Shown here in pieces: positions 1-11,500 of a stretch of 64,000 nt of DNA. Within the stretch, counting starts at the first letter, position 1. The number at the start of each line of letters is the position of its first letter. The DNA is taken from NCBI RefSeq assembly GCF_000327385.1, contig NW_008710049.1, positions 1,084,504 to 1,148,503 of the forward strand. The letters are read 5' to 3'. Source of the stretch: Lottia gigantea. Taxonomy: Eukaryota > Mollusca > Gastropoda > Lottiidae. The notes beneath the pieces were generated by a model. The model saw only the letters and a program-made list of their open reading frames with translations, was not told the origin of the DNA and did not search any database. The translations under genes and the position numbers were made by a program.

Positions 1-749
1 CAATACTCGAGTAGTATTAAATGGTCATTAGAATATCTGAATCTCAATATGTATAGTCCTTTCTCATTGCTCCTCATCTTAATACAAATATGCCCAGTTT
101 GTAATTTCCAGTTCCGGTTGCCAGAAATAAATCTTAAAAATTCTAGCAAATAAATTGTCATTTAGTTAAGAGACCTTGATAATTCATACATAAATAGAAT
201 AGTTTATTCTAACCTTTTGTTTTTTCTACAACATCACAAGCATTCTTATCAGTTTCTTTATGATTAGTCACACGAACTTCAAATTCTTTTTCTTTATTAG
301 GTCTTTTAAACATTAATTCTTCATTGTCCTCAATAACACCTTGTTTGTCTATTATTTCATCATGTTTTCCATATACTCCTTCATCTTCATCGTGTTCCTC
401 TTTTATTTTGCTATCTTCATCATCGTGTTCCTCTTTTATATCTATAATTTTATCATCTTCAACGTGGTCCTGATCTTCTGACGATTGTTTGTCATATTTG
501 TTCCTCCAAATTTTATAGAACTGATCCTCTTTCTGTTTGCTTTCCAGAGTAATTAAACGGCATTGTCGTATCAACTTGCCATCTAAAATGAAAAATAAAG
601 ACCATTTTGAAGTTTAGAAATTAAAATGTTTAATGTGCTCATTTTTGCATGACGAAGTCGTTGTATTTGGACGTTATATAATAATATATTTAAGTCTATC
701 ATTGTTTGAGATGATTGAAAGTCAGTAGTACCAATATAAACTATTTACC
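1..749. repeat. Left copy of a ~749-bp segmental duplication (partner 4324-5072)
   Basis: These bases match 4324-5072 with about six single-base differences seen by eye, all outside the exon carried inside. Homology stops abruptly after the motif CTATTTACC on both sides. The left limit is unknown because the match begins at the window edge. The near identity suggests a recent event or gene conversion. The two copies flank a decayed pogo-like transposon and an unrelated polyC-bearing fragment. Confidence 0.95.
209..582 (-). CDS. Duplicate of the acidic exon of the unrecognised left-edge gene
   Basis: An exact amino-acid copy of the exon at 4537-4905. The minus-strand exon body is 214-582 (369 bp, 123 codons), bounded by an AG acceptor at its 5' side and a GT donor (AAAG then gttag) at its 3' side. 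Both ends are phase 1, so it could be included together with the other copy without shifting the frame. If the donor is not used, the frame ends two codons later (G, stop) and an AATAAA lies just beyond, so it could also serve as a terminal exon. The product is very acidic (runs of E/D with KEEHD-type repeats). No family is recognised. Whether this copy is transcribed cannot be told from sequence. Confidence 0.6.
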
Positions 750-1289
750 TCGGACTCGTTTTACAGAGTTTAGGCTTCACTTTCAGGTATTCAAAAGCCC
801 GCCTTTTTTCTTTCTCGGGTTTTCTAAACACTGTCAAAATTCGTCCTCGGTCATTATATATACCTTTAGATGACATATGTCGTATCCCGTGAAGGGGAGT
901 AATAAGCGGACTATGATGAATATATGTTATAGATCGTGTCTATTATATTATATGGAATCGGTCCAGTGGTCTTAGGTGGGCTGTAATGAATTGATTGAGC
1001 TTTATCCATCGTATAAAAGATTTTACTAGAAAGCAGGAATAATCTTTTGAATAGGAACCTAATCTCGATATTTGATATAAAACGTATAAACAAATGGGTT
1101 CAAGACTTAACTGGTCTCCTTATATCTTCCAAATTAACATGTATTAGGTAGATTATTTTACGCTGAATAAAAATACAACACAATTAAACATCATTAATTC
1201 ATTTACAATGATGATATTACAAATATATTTACATTATATGTAATCTATTTATTTACAGGTAATATTATAACATATTTAATCATCTACCG
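750..1289. other. No gene seen between duplication copy and transposon
   Basis: AT-rich DNA lying in what would be the intron between the two exon copies. A 60-codon open frame on the minus strand (911-1093) has no recognisable content and no splice context. Nothing else is seen. Confidence 0.6.
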
Positions 1290-1716
1290 TAGACTGGGGT
1301 GAAGTTGGCCACTTTTATTAGAAAAAGGAAATGTTTTTAAAAACCCCACTTTTTTGTTCTACTCTGTTTTAATGAAGATTATGATAACCATACTTAACAG
1401 CACAATTATTATAAATCTGCTTGTTTCAAACAATTGGAAAAATGTCGAGTGGCCAACTTCACCCTTCAACGGGGTGAGGTTGGCCAGGCATATATTGGTT
1501 TATATTTTTTGGTATTGGGGCAGATAATTACAATATATACTAAAACAATGCATTGAGATATACTCTATAATTAATCAGTTTTTAATTCATAATAAATTCA
1601 AAGTAGGCTACAGTGTTCATGCAAAAATATATTTCATTCATAACAGATAAAAGTATAAAAAAAAATTAACCATTTAACAATTAACAATTTTGGCGCATAT
1701 GGAAAATTTCCATTGA

Positions 1717-3134
1717 CTATTGGATATTATATCCATCAAAGGTAACACTAAAACTGTAATGATCTCTCCTACTTATGGTGGGATCTGGTAAAACTCTTAC
1801 AATATCACCACTAGTGAGAAAATCAGTGTCCTCTTGAACGGGGTGAACAAAAGAATTGTGAATCTTTTTAGATTTTCGCAAAAATGAAATTTCATATAAG
1901 AGGGAATCATCATCCTCGTCCATTCTATCATCTGTTATTTTTCCAATATAGTTTATAGTCCGACACTTTGTGGTGTATTTCACAATAACCAATTTTCCAA
2001 CTTGAACATCAAACTGGTCTATTGTATCATCAGATTCAGTTTCTTCTGAACAGGAGCTGATACTACAACCATTTAGTTTCATCTGTAGATGTTGTTGGTT
2101 CGTTTGTTGAAGATGGCTTTTCAACTACCTGGATATCTTCTACAGAAATAATTTTTCCGGGTTCGACATTTACTCTCTTGCGTCTTGTTTGGACCTTGTT
2201 TCGATCATCATAACGTAATTTGTCCAGCGAATCAAAGAAAACGTCAGTAAAAATATTTCGGCTATTTGTGCTAAGTGATTCATCAGATTGTAATGGAAGA
2301 CGTGAAAGCACCTCATTTTTGTTCACTGGGTATATTCCAGTTTTACGGAATCCGTTGATGATGTTTTTCTCATATTTAAGTTATTCTCCACCAAACTGGC
2401 ATTACAGGGACCACCTTCCATCCAGGTATTCATAAGATGTTTAGATTTGTATAATACATATAAAGGGAGTAAATCTCCACTGGCGGTTGATGCGAACATC
2501 AATGAGGTTGATGATTTTGTTGAATTCAAAATTCTTTCTGGATACTTACAGCCACGCCTAAAAATGCATTTCTGTTTTCCCGGGTCATCTGTCAAGTTGG
2601 TTTCATCATAATTCAAGACATGTGTTGCTGGTATCCATGTAGTGTTTTATCAAGATAATCAAAGTAAGATGAAATGGCATCTCTAGAGACTTGGGCTCTC
2701 TTGGTTTTTATATTTTGACACACCCTGGTTCCTATAACTGATTTGTGTCTTTTTATAAATGAATTTACCCAATCACGACTTTACCCAATCACGATTTTTT
2801 AAAAATTTGCTTTCATATCTCCCTGTTCTATCAAGATAAGACTTAACTAGATACCGAAAATCCTGTATAGACAAGGGGAACCCCCATTGACCAACAGTTA
2901 ATCTCTAAAAATGATTTCTTCTTCATCATCGAAAACTGTCTGCCCACCATGTTTGCGAGTGAACAATCCCGCTAACCTGTTTTGCAGGGTTCCTCTCGAT
3001 ATTCCGAAATCTTGTGATGCCTGCCGATGTGTCTAAAATCCTCTTTCCACAGCTAAAATGGCAGCAGATAAATTTTCTTCAGAATACCTGTGGAATTTTT
3101 TTGTATCAGGTTTTGGTGTATACTTCCGCGGCAT
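1717..3134 (-). pseudogene. Pogo/Tigger-like (DDE_1) transposase, broken and internally deleted
   Basis: Reading leftward on the minus strand from the ATG at 3134: a psq-type helix-turn-helix start (MPRKYTPKPDTKKFHRYSEE), an IS-RGTLQNRLAGLF stretch, an LPLSIQDFRYLVKSYL-like region, then NYDETNLTDDPG (the first catalytic Asp region), KYPERILNSTKS, SLMFASTASGDLLPLYV and WMEGGP. The next recognisable block is NGFRKTGIYPVNKNEVL, followed by a C-terminal tail ending DGYNIQ. The order fits the DDE_1 pogo/Tigger family. Several frame breaks and stops interrupt the reading (for example after VERGF), and the segment that should hold the second and third catalytic acids is missing between WMEGGP and NGFRKT. 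This copy cannot make active enzyme. Confidence 0.85.
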
Positions 3135-3135
3135 A

Positions 3136-3499
3136 CGGTGGCTCACATACGACATTTTCCACTTTTTATTTTGAATTAAAAACTGTTTTTTACTTGGTGA
3201 TAATTCCTGTAATTTTTAATTAAAAACTTTAATTTTCTTTCACCTAGGTGATAATTATTTTCGCCCAGGTGAAAATTAGGTGATAATTCGTGTGAAAATT
3301 AAAGTTTTAAATTAAAAATTATCACCTTATTTTCACCTACGTGAAAATAATTATCACCTGGGTGAAAATTAAAGTTTTTAATTCAAAATTACAGGAATTA
3401 TCACCTAATTTTCACCTAGGTGAAAATAATTATCACCTAGGTGAAATTAAAGTTTTTAATTCAAAATTAAAAGTGAAATATGTCGTATGTGAGCTACCG
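3136..3499. mobile_element. Foldback MITE with TA target duplication, nested in the transposon
   Basis: Long inverted ends (CGGTGGCTCACATACGACAT at left; its near-exact complement ATGTCGTATGTGAGCTACCG at right) continue inward through an AATTAAAAACTTT-rich arm. The middle carries several CACCTAGGTG-type palindromes. TA flanks both sides (3134-3135 and 3500-3501), as expected for a Tc1/mariner-type MITE. The left TA supplies the A of the transposase ATG, so insertion landed exactly at the start codon and split it from its own 5' leader. Confidence 0.85.
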
Positions 3500-4179
3500 T
3501 AGCGGCAAGATGGTAGTAGGCAGCAGATTTAATATATTTCTGAAAAGGAACAATTTTAAATAAGATATATATTAAAATACAGAATGGGGTGAAGTTGGCC
3601 ACCCAATTTACGGTGGCCGACTTCACCCCAAAAAGTGACCAACTTCACCCCATGTATATTTTTCTTCAAGAATTGTCTCCCTTTAATTTTAACCAGGAAT
3701 CCAATGGTTGCCTTAAGTTCACATTTGATTTCTTTGCTCAAATACATAATTGTGAAATATCTGGCTACTTAACGCATCTATGTGCGATGAATTGGAAATA
3801 AGTCCGAAATATATGTTGTTTTTCGTGCTTTTTCTAAAATCATTTAAGTTACTTACCTCTGTAAAATAAACTTTGAAATTTGGTGGAAATAAAGCCTATG
3901 ACAGTATTTGAAAGTTACAAACCCTTGGTTTTGTTAAAAAACTTGATTTAAAGGCAAAATATAATCTGGAAAGAAATTACACGAAATGGCCAACTTCACC
4001 CTGTCGGACGACTTCAATATCGATTGATCCTTCAACAAATTTACATATTTTCTACTTAGAAAACGTCATCTACTTCAGAATTAAATTATTCTTCAACTCT
4101 TCCACAACTCCACATAATTCTAAATGATCGTCTGGTTCTATCAAAAAATCTTCCCACGATATTTTTATTTTTCTTTCGT

Positions 4180-4317
4180 TCAACTGAAACTCCCCCCCCC
4201 CCCCCCTCGCAGCCCCGAAAGCAAGTTTTTCGGGCAAAAATCTCACAACTATATTAGAAATTTTAGCAATCTCAGATATTTTGCCCCCCTCGGACGTAAA
4301 CCTGGCTCCGCCACTGT
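4180..4317. mobile_element. Fragment of a hAT-type-looking non-autonomous element with polyC tract
   Basis: A run of C near 4191-4206 is followed by a segment ending GGCTCCGCCACTG (4305-4317). Its complement, CAGTGGCGGAGCCAGG, resembles the terminal sequence of many invertebrate hAT-like and related MITEs. Only one end is convincing, so family and full extent are uncertain. Confidence 0.45.
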
Positions 4318-4323
4318 ACTAGT

Positions 4324-5072
4324 CAATACTCGAGTAGTATTAAATGGTCATTGGAATATCTGAATCTCAATTTGTATAGTCCTTTCTCATTGCTCCTCAT
4401 CTTAATACAAATATGCCCAGTTTGTAATTTCCAGTTCCGGTTGCCAGAAATAAATCTAAAAAATTCTAGCAAATAAATTGTCATTTAGTTAAGAGACCTT
4501 GATAATTCATACATAAATAGAATAGTTTATTCTAACCTTTTGTTTTTTCTACAACATCACAAGCATTCTTATCAGTTTCTTTATGATTAGTCACACGAAC
4601 TTCAAATTCTTTTTCTTTATTAGGTCTTTTAAACATTAATTCTTCATTGTCCTCAATAACACCTTGTTTGTCTATTATTTCATCATGTTTTCCATATACT
4701 CCTTCATCTTCATCGTGTTCCTCTTTTATTTTGCTATCTTCATCATCGTGTTCCTCTTTTATATCTATAATTTTATCATCTTCAACGTGGTCCTGATCTT
4801 CTGACGATTGTTTGTCATATTTGTTCCTCCAAATTTTATAGAACTGATCCTCTTTCTGTTTGCTTTCCAGAGTAATTAAACGGCATTGTCGTATCAACTT
4901 GCCATCTAAAATGAAAAATAAAGACCATTTTGAAGTTTAAAAATTAAAATGTTTAATGTGCTCATTTTTGCATGACGAAGTTGTTGTATTTGGACGTTAT
5001 ATAATAATATATTTAAGTCTATCATTGTTTGAGATGATTGAAAGTCAGAAGTACCAATATAAACTATTTACC
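4324..5072. repeat. Right copy of the segmental duplication
   Basis: Partner of 1-749. This is probably the original copy, because to its right the gene's upstream exons continue in matching splice phase, while nothing comparable lies to the right of copy 1. Confidence 0.95.
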
Positions 5073-5939
5073 GTCAGTAGTTATTACAGTCTGGTGATGT
5101 CCCTCCAGAAAAATCACAGGACGTTGGATTACTAGATTAATCAAAACAAGCAAAACACATTATATTAAACTGAGATAAATTTCAAGTTGAGTTTAATATA
5201 ATTACTATCCAAAAGATATACACAGCTTGTTGTGATTCTTACAGGGTCTGAAATAACACAGTCATAGCAATTTACTTTTCTGTTTTCTTATGAAAACTTA
5301 GAAAATATAATAATAATATATTGACTTACCTATATCTGCCATGGTACGCTTAGATTTGATGTACAGACCTCCAGTCATTTTGTTTCTTTCGTAAACTAGT
5401 AGTTTGGAAGATATGGTCAGAAAAGCTACACTGTTCATCAAATAAAACCTGATATCGTCTCCTTCTGAACGTGCAGATAGAAAGTCGTCCAAGTTTGTCG
5501 CTAACAAACCTTTACAAATCTCTTGAATGTCCTCCTGACCTGAAACAGTACACAGAAACTTGTGAATAATTGCAATAATATATATCTTTATATTTCAGGT
5601 TAAAAGGGTTAGGAGATGACATTGAGCTGAATCCTGATGTACACTGACCAATGTACGAGGAATTTCTTAAATCTATTCAAGAGGACACAAATGTAAATTA
5701 CAAGACATACCAATACCAAAACAACACGGGTTGTAATAGCCGCGGGGAGCACTCTCCCAGTTGAAGTTTTGGTGTTGATATCCTACCGGTCGATCTGAAA
5801 TTAGATATACAAAAATATTTTTATAAGAGTTACAGTTCAACTTGTACGGAAATATTAACGTTTGATTTTTGATGTATTTTGTTTCTTCAAATTGAAATTA
5901 CTTACATGTAACACCCTGTGTTCTATAAGAACTGTCCAT
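4532..5939 (-). CDS. Unrecognised acidic-tailed protein, exons 1-4
   Basis: The minus-strand model is exon 1 5939-5906 (ATG, starts MDSSYRTQGVT), exon 2 5794-5711 (RPVGYQHQNFNWESAPRGYY), exon 3 5539-5330 (EDIQEICKGLLATNL, then FYLMNSVAFLTIS), exon 4 4905-4537. Every junction is GT-AG and every joint is phase 1, which supports the model strongly although no family is recognised. If the exon 4 donor is not used, translation stops at once (233 residues), with AATAAA just downstream; if it is used, the transcript could join the duplicate exon at 582-214 or go past the window edge. Exon 4 is dominated by Asp/Glu/Lys repeats. No signal peptide or membrane segment is evident. The function is unknown. 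An alternative start further upstream (6130) gives a frame that does not join exon 2. Confidence 0.65.
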
Positions 5940-6224
5940 ATATCTTTGAAAATAGTGAAATTGTCGCTGGAAATTAAAGTTCGCCATACTTGACTATCAC
6001 TATAATTCGTGAATGTTAGCAACGTTATCATGACGTCACATTTCATTTCAGAAAATAATACTTGTATCAGAATGGTCCAGGGGTCGTTCCTCACCAGATC
6101 CTTTGTCTTGTTTGGAACAGTATGAAACATTGCAATATCAAAAACGTTGTAAATTTGACTTTAAAAGTTTCTAAACAATTTGCAATTCACCTAACCTATA
6201 GGATAAATGGCTGGGTGTTTTAAT

Positions 6225-6500
6225 GATATTTTGAAGTCGCCTCCAGAGGGATTTACCCCGGGAAAGGGTTTTAAATGTCATAAAAACCCATGGAAAAGGG
6301 TTTTATCTAACTTAAAACTTGCAAGATGTCATTTGCTGGCTTTTTGTAACAATAACTTATAATGAAATAAGGGGCGCAACTCGTTCCTTCAAGACTCGGT
6401 CAACATTGAGCAAGACTTACTATTTGCAAAATATTTAAACTTTGGATGATATTCCATGGGGACTCTCCATTGTTCAATGATACCGGAGGTCTAAGCCATG
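6225..6500. repeat. Dispersed repeat, family shared with 50440-50700
   Basis: Contains GGGTTTTATCTAACTTA, AATGAAATAAGGGGCGCAAC and GACTCTCCATT in the same order and spacing as a stretch near 50.5 kb. No coding content; family unknown. Confidence 0.5.
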
Positions 6501-6797
6501 CGCCAAAACGTATCGACCGAACACAGTTTGCAACTGATAGTGTCCACTGTAGTATCTACTAACTTGTATAGTATAAATTTATGATAAGGTCTTCCTAAGT
6601 AAATATAGTATACATTATTATCCTAGGATTTCAAGGGATTTTTAATATAATATCTCTGGATTTTTTCTTTATGAGAGATCCCGCTAGAACAATTTGATGT
6701 TCCTTTATTATTGAACATACAAAATAAGTAAGCGATTGGAATTTATTTGTCTATGCCTTTAAAATGTTAATTGAAGGCTTGATTGAAATATTATAGC

Positions 6798-7931
6798 CTT
6801 TTTATACGCCCACATGAAATGGGGGGCGTATATTGCCGTCACCTCATTCCGTCGGTCCGTCCGTCCACAATTGCTCGTAAACACTCTACAAGGCACAATT
6901 CTTGACTGATTTCGATGAAACTTGGTATTGTTGATTGCAATCACCTAAGGATAAACCCTATCGAAAATCAGACGAATCGAAAAATATTTACTATGAGTTA
7001 TTGCCCTTGTTCTTGAAAACGCGTTCAATTTATATTGTAAACACTCTAGAAGGCATAATTCTTGATGGATATTGACGAAACTTGGTGTGAGTGTTTGTAA
7101 TCACTCAAGGATAAATCCTATCGAAAATCAGAAAAATTTAAAAATATTTAGTATTAGTTATTGCCCTTGTCCTTGAAAACGCGTTTAATTTTTAGTTCGT
7201 AAACACAATTCTTGACGGATTTTGACGAAACTTTACGTGAGTGTTGGTTATCATCCATGGATAAACCGTATTGAAAAACAGAAAAATTGAAAACTATTTA
7301 GTATGAATTATTGCCCTTGTTCTTGAAAACGCGTTAAAAATTTAGCTTGTAAACACTCTTGAAGGGACAATTCCTGACGGATTTTGACGAAACTTGGCAT
7401 GAGTGTTTGTTATCACCCAAGGATAAACTCTATTGAAAATCAGAAAAATCAAAAAATATTTAGTATGAGTTATTGCCCTTGCTATTGAAAACGCGTTCAA
7501 TTTTTAGCACGTAATCACTTTGATGAAACTTGGTGTGAATGTTCGTAATCACCCAAGGATGAACCCTATTGAAAATCAGAAGAGTTGAAAAATATTTAGT
7601 ATGAGTTATTGCCCTTGTTCTTGAAACCGCTTTCAAATTTAGCTCTTAAACACTAAAAGGCAAGATTCTTTATTTATTTTATTATTCAGTCCTGAAGATT
7701 GAATATTTGCCTCCTAGAGTTTTCACGAGCTAAAGATTGAACACCTTTTCAAGAACTAGGGCAAAAACTCATACTCAATATTATTCAGTATGGCCCTAAA
7801 GAGTTCAAAAGAAGTGTATGACTGAAGGTTGAATATTGCATACTGGTGATTGTTACTGTGCTGCTAAATATTTATGTTCAAAATCAAAGCTGCCAGTGGG
7901 CGTATATTACCTTGCCTGGCAAGCTATCTTA
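6798..7931. mobile_element. Mollusc-type interspersed element with ~155-bp tandem core (copy 1)
   Basis: Begins TTTTTATACGCCCACATG with a short hairpin (TATACGCCC facing GGGGCGTATA), then GTCCGTCCGTCC. It continues as about five diverged ~155-bp units, each carrying TTGACGAAACTTGG, AAATATTTAGTATGAG and TTATTGCCCTTG. It ends at GCTGCCAGTGGGCGTA, TTACCTTGCCTGGCAAGC and TATCTT. The build (fixed ends plus tandem core) is like the bivalve 'pearl' repeats; that name is inference. No open reading frame supports a protein. It sits ~0.6 kb upstream of the GST gene. Confidence 0.8.
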
Positions 7932-8518
7932 TTAATTCGACTTAATAAGTCGAGAAAGAGATTCAAAACGATTGTAAACTATATTCGTGTGTGTTATTTT
8001 CATGTGAGAACCATAATATACAGCCATTATGTTGAGACAAATTTTTTTTTTTTTTGTAGAAACAATACCCTCTAGCGGTCTATTACTGCTCAGTCAAAGA
8101 CAAGCTCCAAAGCTTTTTTTTAAATTTGATCGATTCTTTGAGGAGGTTTCGCTGAAGCAAATATGGGTGCATATTTAAGCATATAGCCGGATGGAATTTT
8201 TTACTATTTTTACTATTCCTTCAGTTCTTAGGCTCTGACCAGTCATTGATATCTTACATGGCTGTCTACAGCGATGACCATGATAACATAGTAGACTTGA
8301 TCATTGCTAATCGAATTCGCCAATCTTAACAATTCTGCTTAATCATTGTGACTCATCGTCAACAAACCGTGAAGTTTATAACTAGGCTGGGTTGTTCTAT
8401 TTTGATTAAGTATGTAAAAACAGGCCATGTATTCTTCTCATCTATAATAGTACATATAGTTCGCGTGAGTCCGGTGAGGTTGCATGTCTTAAACATAAAA
8501 CACACTTTATACAGATTA
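7932..8518. other. Upstream region of the GST gene; no other gene seen
   Basis: AT-rich DNA with a T-run at 8041-8056. Presumably includes the promoter and 5' UTR of the gene starting at 8519, but no clear TATA box or initiator can be assigned. Confidence 0.5.
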
Positions 8519-11500
8519 ATGGTCAAAATCCAAAGGGTCAACAGTTTGCTGGCGGTAAGTGTGATTTGATACGTGTACTATTATATAGTTGGTAATTTTC
8601 AATAGTTCGCTTGTCTTCAACAAAGGTAAATGAAGTTTCATTACTAAAAATGCTGATATAGTGAGAGAGTCGTTCAACATTATTCGTAGTTGTTAATGAC
8701 ACTTCCATTTCATTTTTATATAGAGTATTGTATATATTTACTAGAGATATACTTACCGTGAGATATCAAACGGATCATTTAATTCATATAAAGAATTAGA
8801 AATATATTATATATTAACTGAGATGCCAGTTGTGAATTCATATTGTGATAAATATATAAACTGTTTTCTGCATATGAGAATTGGAAAACCAATTGAAAGC
8901 ATATCTAGCCTACTATGACAAAAACCTCTTAAAGGACGATTGTCCACAAATTTCAGTGGTATAATAAAAACTATTGTTATTCTATAAAATACCTATCAAT
9001 CAAAAAAGTACTTCAGTTCTACTTTAGGCTATATCTTTGAAATTAAAGGTGTATACCCCTTTATCACTTCATCGCAGTATTACAATATAAAATGACTGTA
9101 ACTTTGTAAGCAAATTGAGTCTATTTTCATTCATTTACAGATTATAATCAATCGATCTCTTTATCGATCTACATTGCTGTCCAATAGGATTCATTTGAGA
9201 ACACTACAGACTACCACCAGCATACCAGTGGTCAAAATGACCAGTGCAACTACCGAGAATAATATTAAGAACTCATGGACATCTTCAATAGATCCCAAAG
9301 GAGCTTATCAAAGAAAAGAATCAAAATTCAGAAGCGTTATTACAGGTAAGATTGGTATAGTAAAGATCAAATTCCATATCCACATTTGAGCTAATGTTAC
9401 TTTGATGTTTCCACTATTATGCATTATGCATAAAATGCTCAAATGCTAAAATTACTTTTGTGGTCAATATATAGCCTACGTTTTGAACTATTTCAGGACG
9501 AAGTAGTATAGTGATAAAAAAATTAAGGTTCATGCACTGCGCCTTTTCTGCGACAATGGCGATTTTAAACATTTTGCTATGTATTGCAGCCGATGGGTCT
9601 TCTGGTTTTAAAGCTGAGGCCAACAGATATCATTTGTATGTTAGTCTGGCATGCCCCTGGGCTCACAGAACCCTTATTGTTAGAAAACTAAAAGGTTTAG
9701 AAGATTGTATCTCCGCCACGGTTGTTGATTGGCTCCTTAAAGAAAATGGATGGGCTTTTACTGATAAGGTTAGTAACTAGAATATTTCATGTATTATCAT
9801 TCAAATTTTATCATCAATTTTTATAGAAAATGGTTAACGTCTAAAATTTTCAATGGTTTCGTTGTTTTTACATACGTCTTCTTTTCTCATAAACTATAAA
9901 CTTTATATCAAAGAAAACACAACTCCTTTTTACCACAAATTTAGATGACGTCAAATGAGTAGAAAATCTTAAGTATCCTGAAAATTCCTGCTGCCGTTTT
10001 GTATCGGCATTGACATGATATTATCATGATTCCCGGGCATTAGATCAAGATCTGTTTCACATGTTTCTTGTTCTTAACTTGACTTAATATTATACACGTT
10101 TGGTGTTAGTGTTTCTAGTTTTCTTCAAGGATTAATCTGTAGAATTTTTTCAAGAATTTATTTTTCCGCTTGATAAAGGACATGGTGCCGAGAATTTGTG
10201 GTAGAAAGAAGTTGTGTTTTCTTTTTTATAAGAATAATTCCCTACAGCAATAAAAATATAAATTATAAACTTTATATCATGACAAAATGATATCTTATCA
10301 ACCAAATAACTACCCCCTTTTCTCGCTGGCTATAGTCTTTTCTTAATTTCCTTTTTTACGTGATTTGTTTCTCTTTTGAGAATATAAAAGATGTACAATT
10401 TTGTCATTTCAGCTGCATGATATCATTTTTATACGTCATTTCCTGAAGATTCCTTACATAAACGTAAACATCCGAAAACTTTTCAATTAGTTGTCAGACG
10501 TGACGTTTGATAGAATATTTTCTTATTTCAGAAACCAAAATGTACATTGGATACAGTTAATGGGTTTGATTATCTAAAGCAAGTGTATATGAAGGCAAAT
10601 CCAGGTAATACTACTCTGAATTTAAAACGAGTGATATAATATTGGCCGAGAACAAATTGGTTTAATTTACAGGAGACATTTTAGAACACCTAAAATTTAC
10701 TATCAAACGTCCATATAATATATCATTTAGTCACATCTACTGTTTTTATGAACACAATGTATTATTATAATGAAAGATTGTTGTTTTGGGTTTTTGGGGT
10801 TTTTTTGTATCTATATAGTCTTGCTTATATTTAAGAATATGGGGGTAACATAACGGTACCATGTTTATGGGATAAGGAAAAGGGCACAGTTGTTAATAAC
10901 GAATCGAGTGAAATAATCAGAATGTTCAACTCAGAGTTCAACCAGTTTTGCAAAACGGATGCTCAAAGACAACTTAACTTTTATTCTGAAGAATTGCGCC
11001 CAGAAATTGAGAAGTTAAATGAATGGATTTATCCGTGAGTTAACCTTTTCCTTTACGGACCTTTTGTTAGACTGGTACCGCTACCACTCAACTTTCTTCG
11101 GTCATCTTTTTCTAATCATAAAGTAAATGGACAAACAAAAATTGGATCGTATGATTGCAGAGAGTTCTTTTTTGAAGTCACTTCAAGCTAAAACCGTCGA
11201 AGATTATTGCCAAGCCAAGCGCCACTAATGGAATCTATCATTACAATATTTGAAATTTTTCCAAGAATAATTTTCTTCTTCTGATATATTCTTTCAGACA
11301 AATAAATAATGGAGTGTATAGATGTGGATTTGCTAGATCACAAGAAGCCTATAATACTGCAATTGAGGAAGTTTTTAATGCACTCGATAAGGTAACAAGA
11401 TGTACTTTGCAAGATAACCGATCTATATATTTTGACATTATAGAAATATGTTTTGTAAAAATAAAACGATGAGTCGACTAGTAATAAAGGAGAAAATAAA

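Larger units (their letters stand above)
1292..4005 (-). mobile_element. Decayed pogo/Tigger-like DNA transposon (about 2.7 kb)
   Basis: The left end reads TA then GACTGGGGTGAAGTTGGCCA. The right end (3986-4005) is the imperfect inverted copy TGGCCAACTTCACCC-TGTC. The core TGGGGTGAAGTTGGCC or its complement recurs about seven times near the two ends (about 1295, 1447, 1470, 3588, 3613, 3637, 3990), which looks like a set of subterminal binding repeats. The inside holds a broken transposase on the minus strand and a younger foldback MITE. TA target duplication is inferred only from the left side; the right flank does not preserve a clean TA. Confidence 0.75.

Noticed and set aside
3556-3801. 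Overlapping plus and minus frames at the right part of the pogo-like element
   Set aside because: They are readings through the subterminal repeats; no transposase similarity.
5906-6130. 75-codon frame starting at 6130 as the first exon of the left-edge gene
   Set aside because: It ends at the same GT donor in phase 0, which puts a stop right after joining exon 2. The overlapping short frame from 5939 joins in phase and is preferred.
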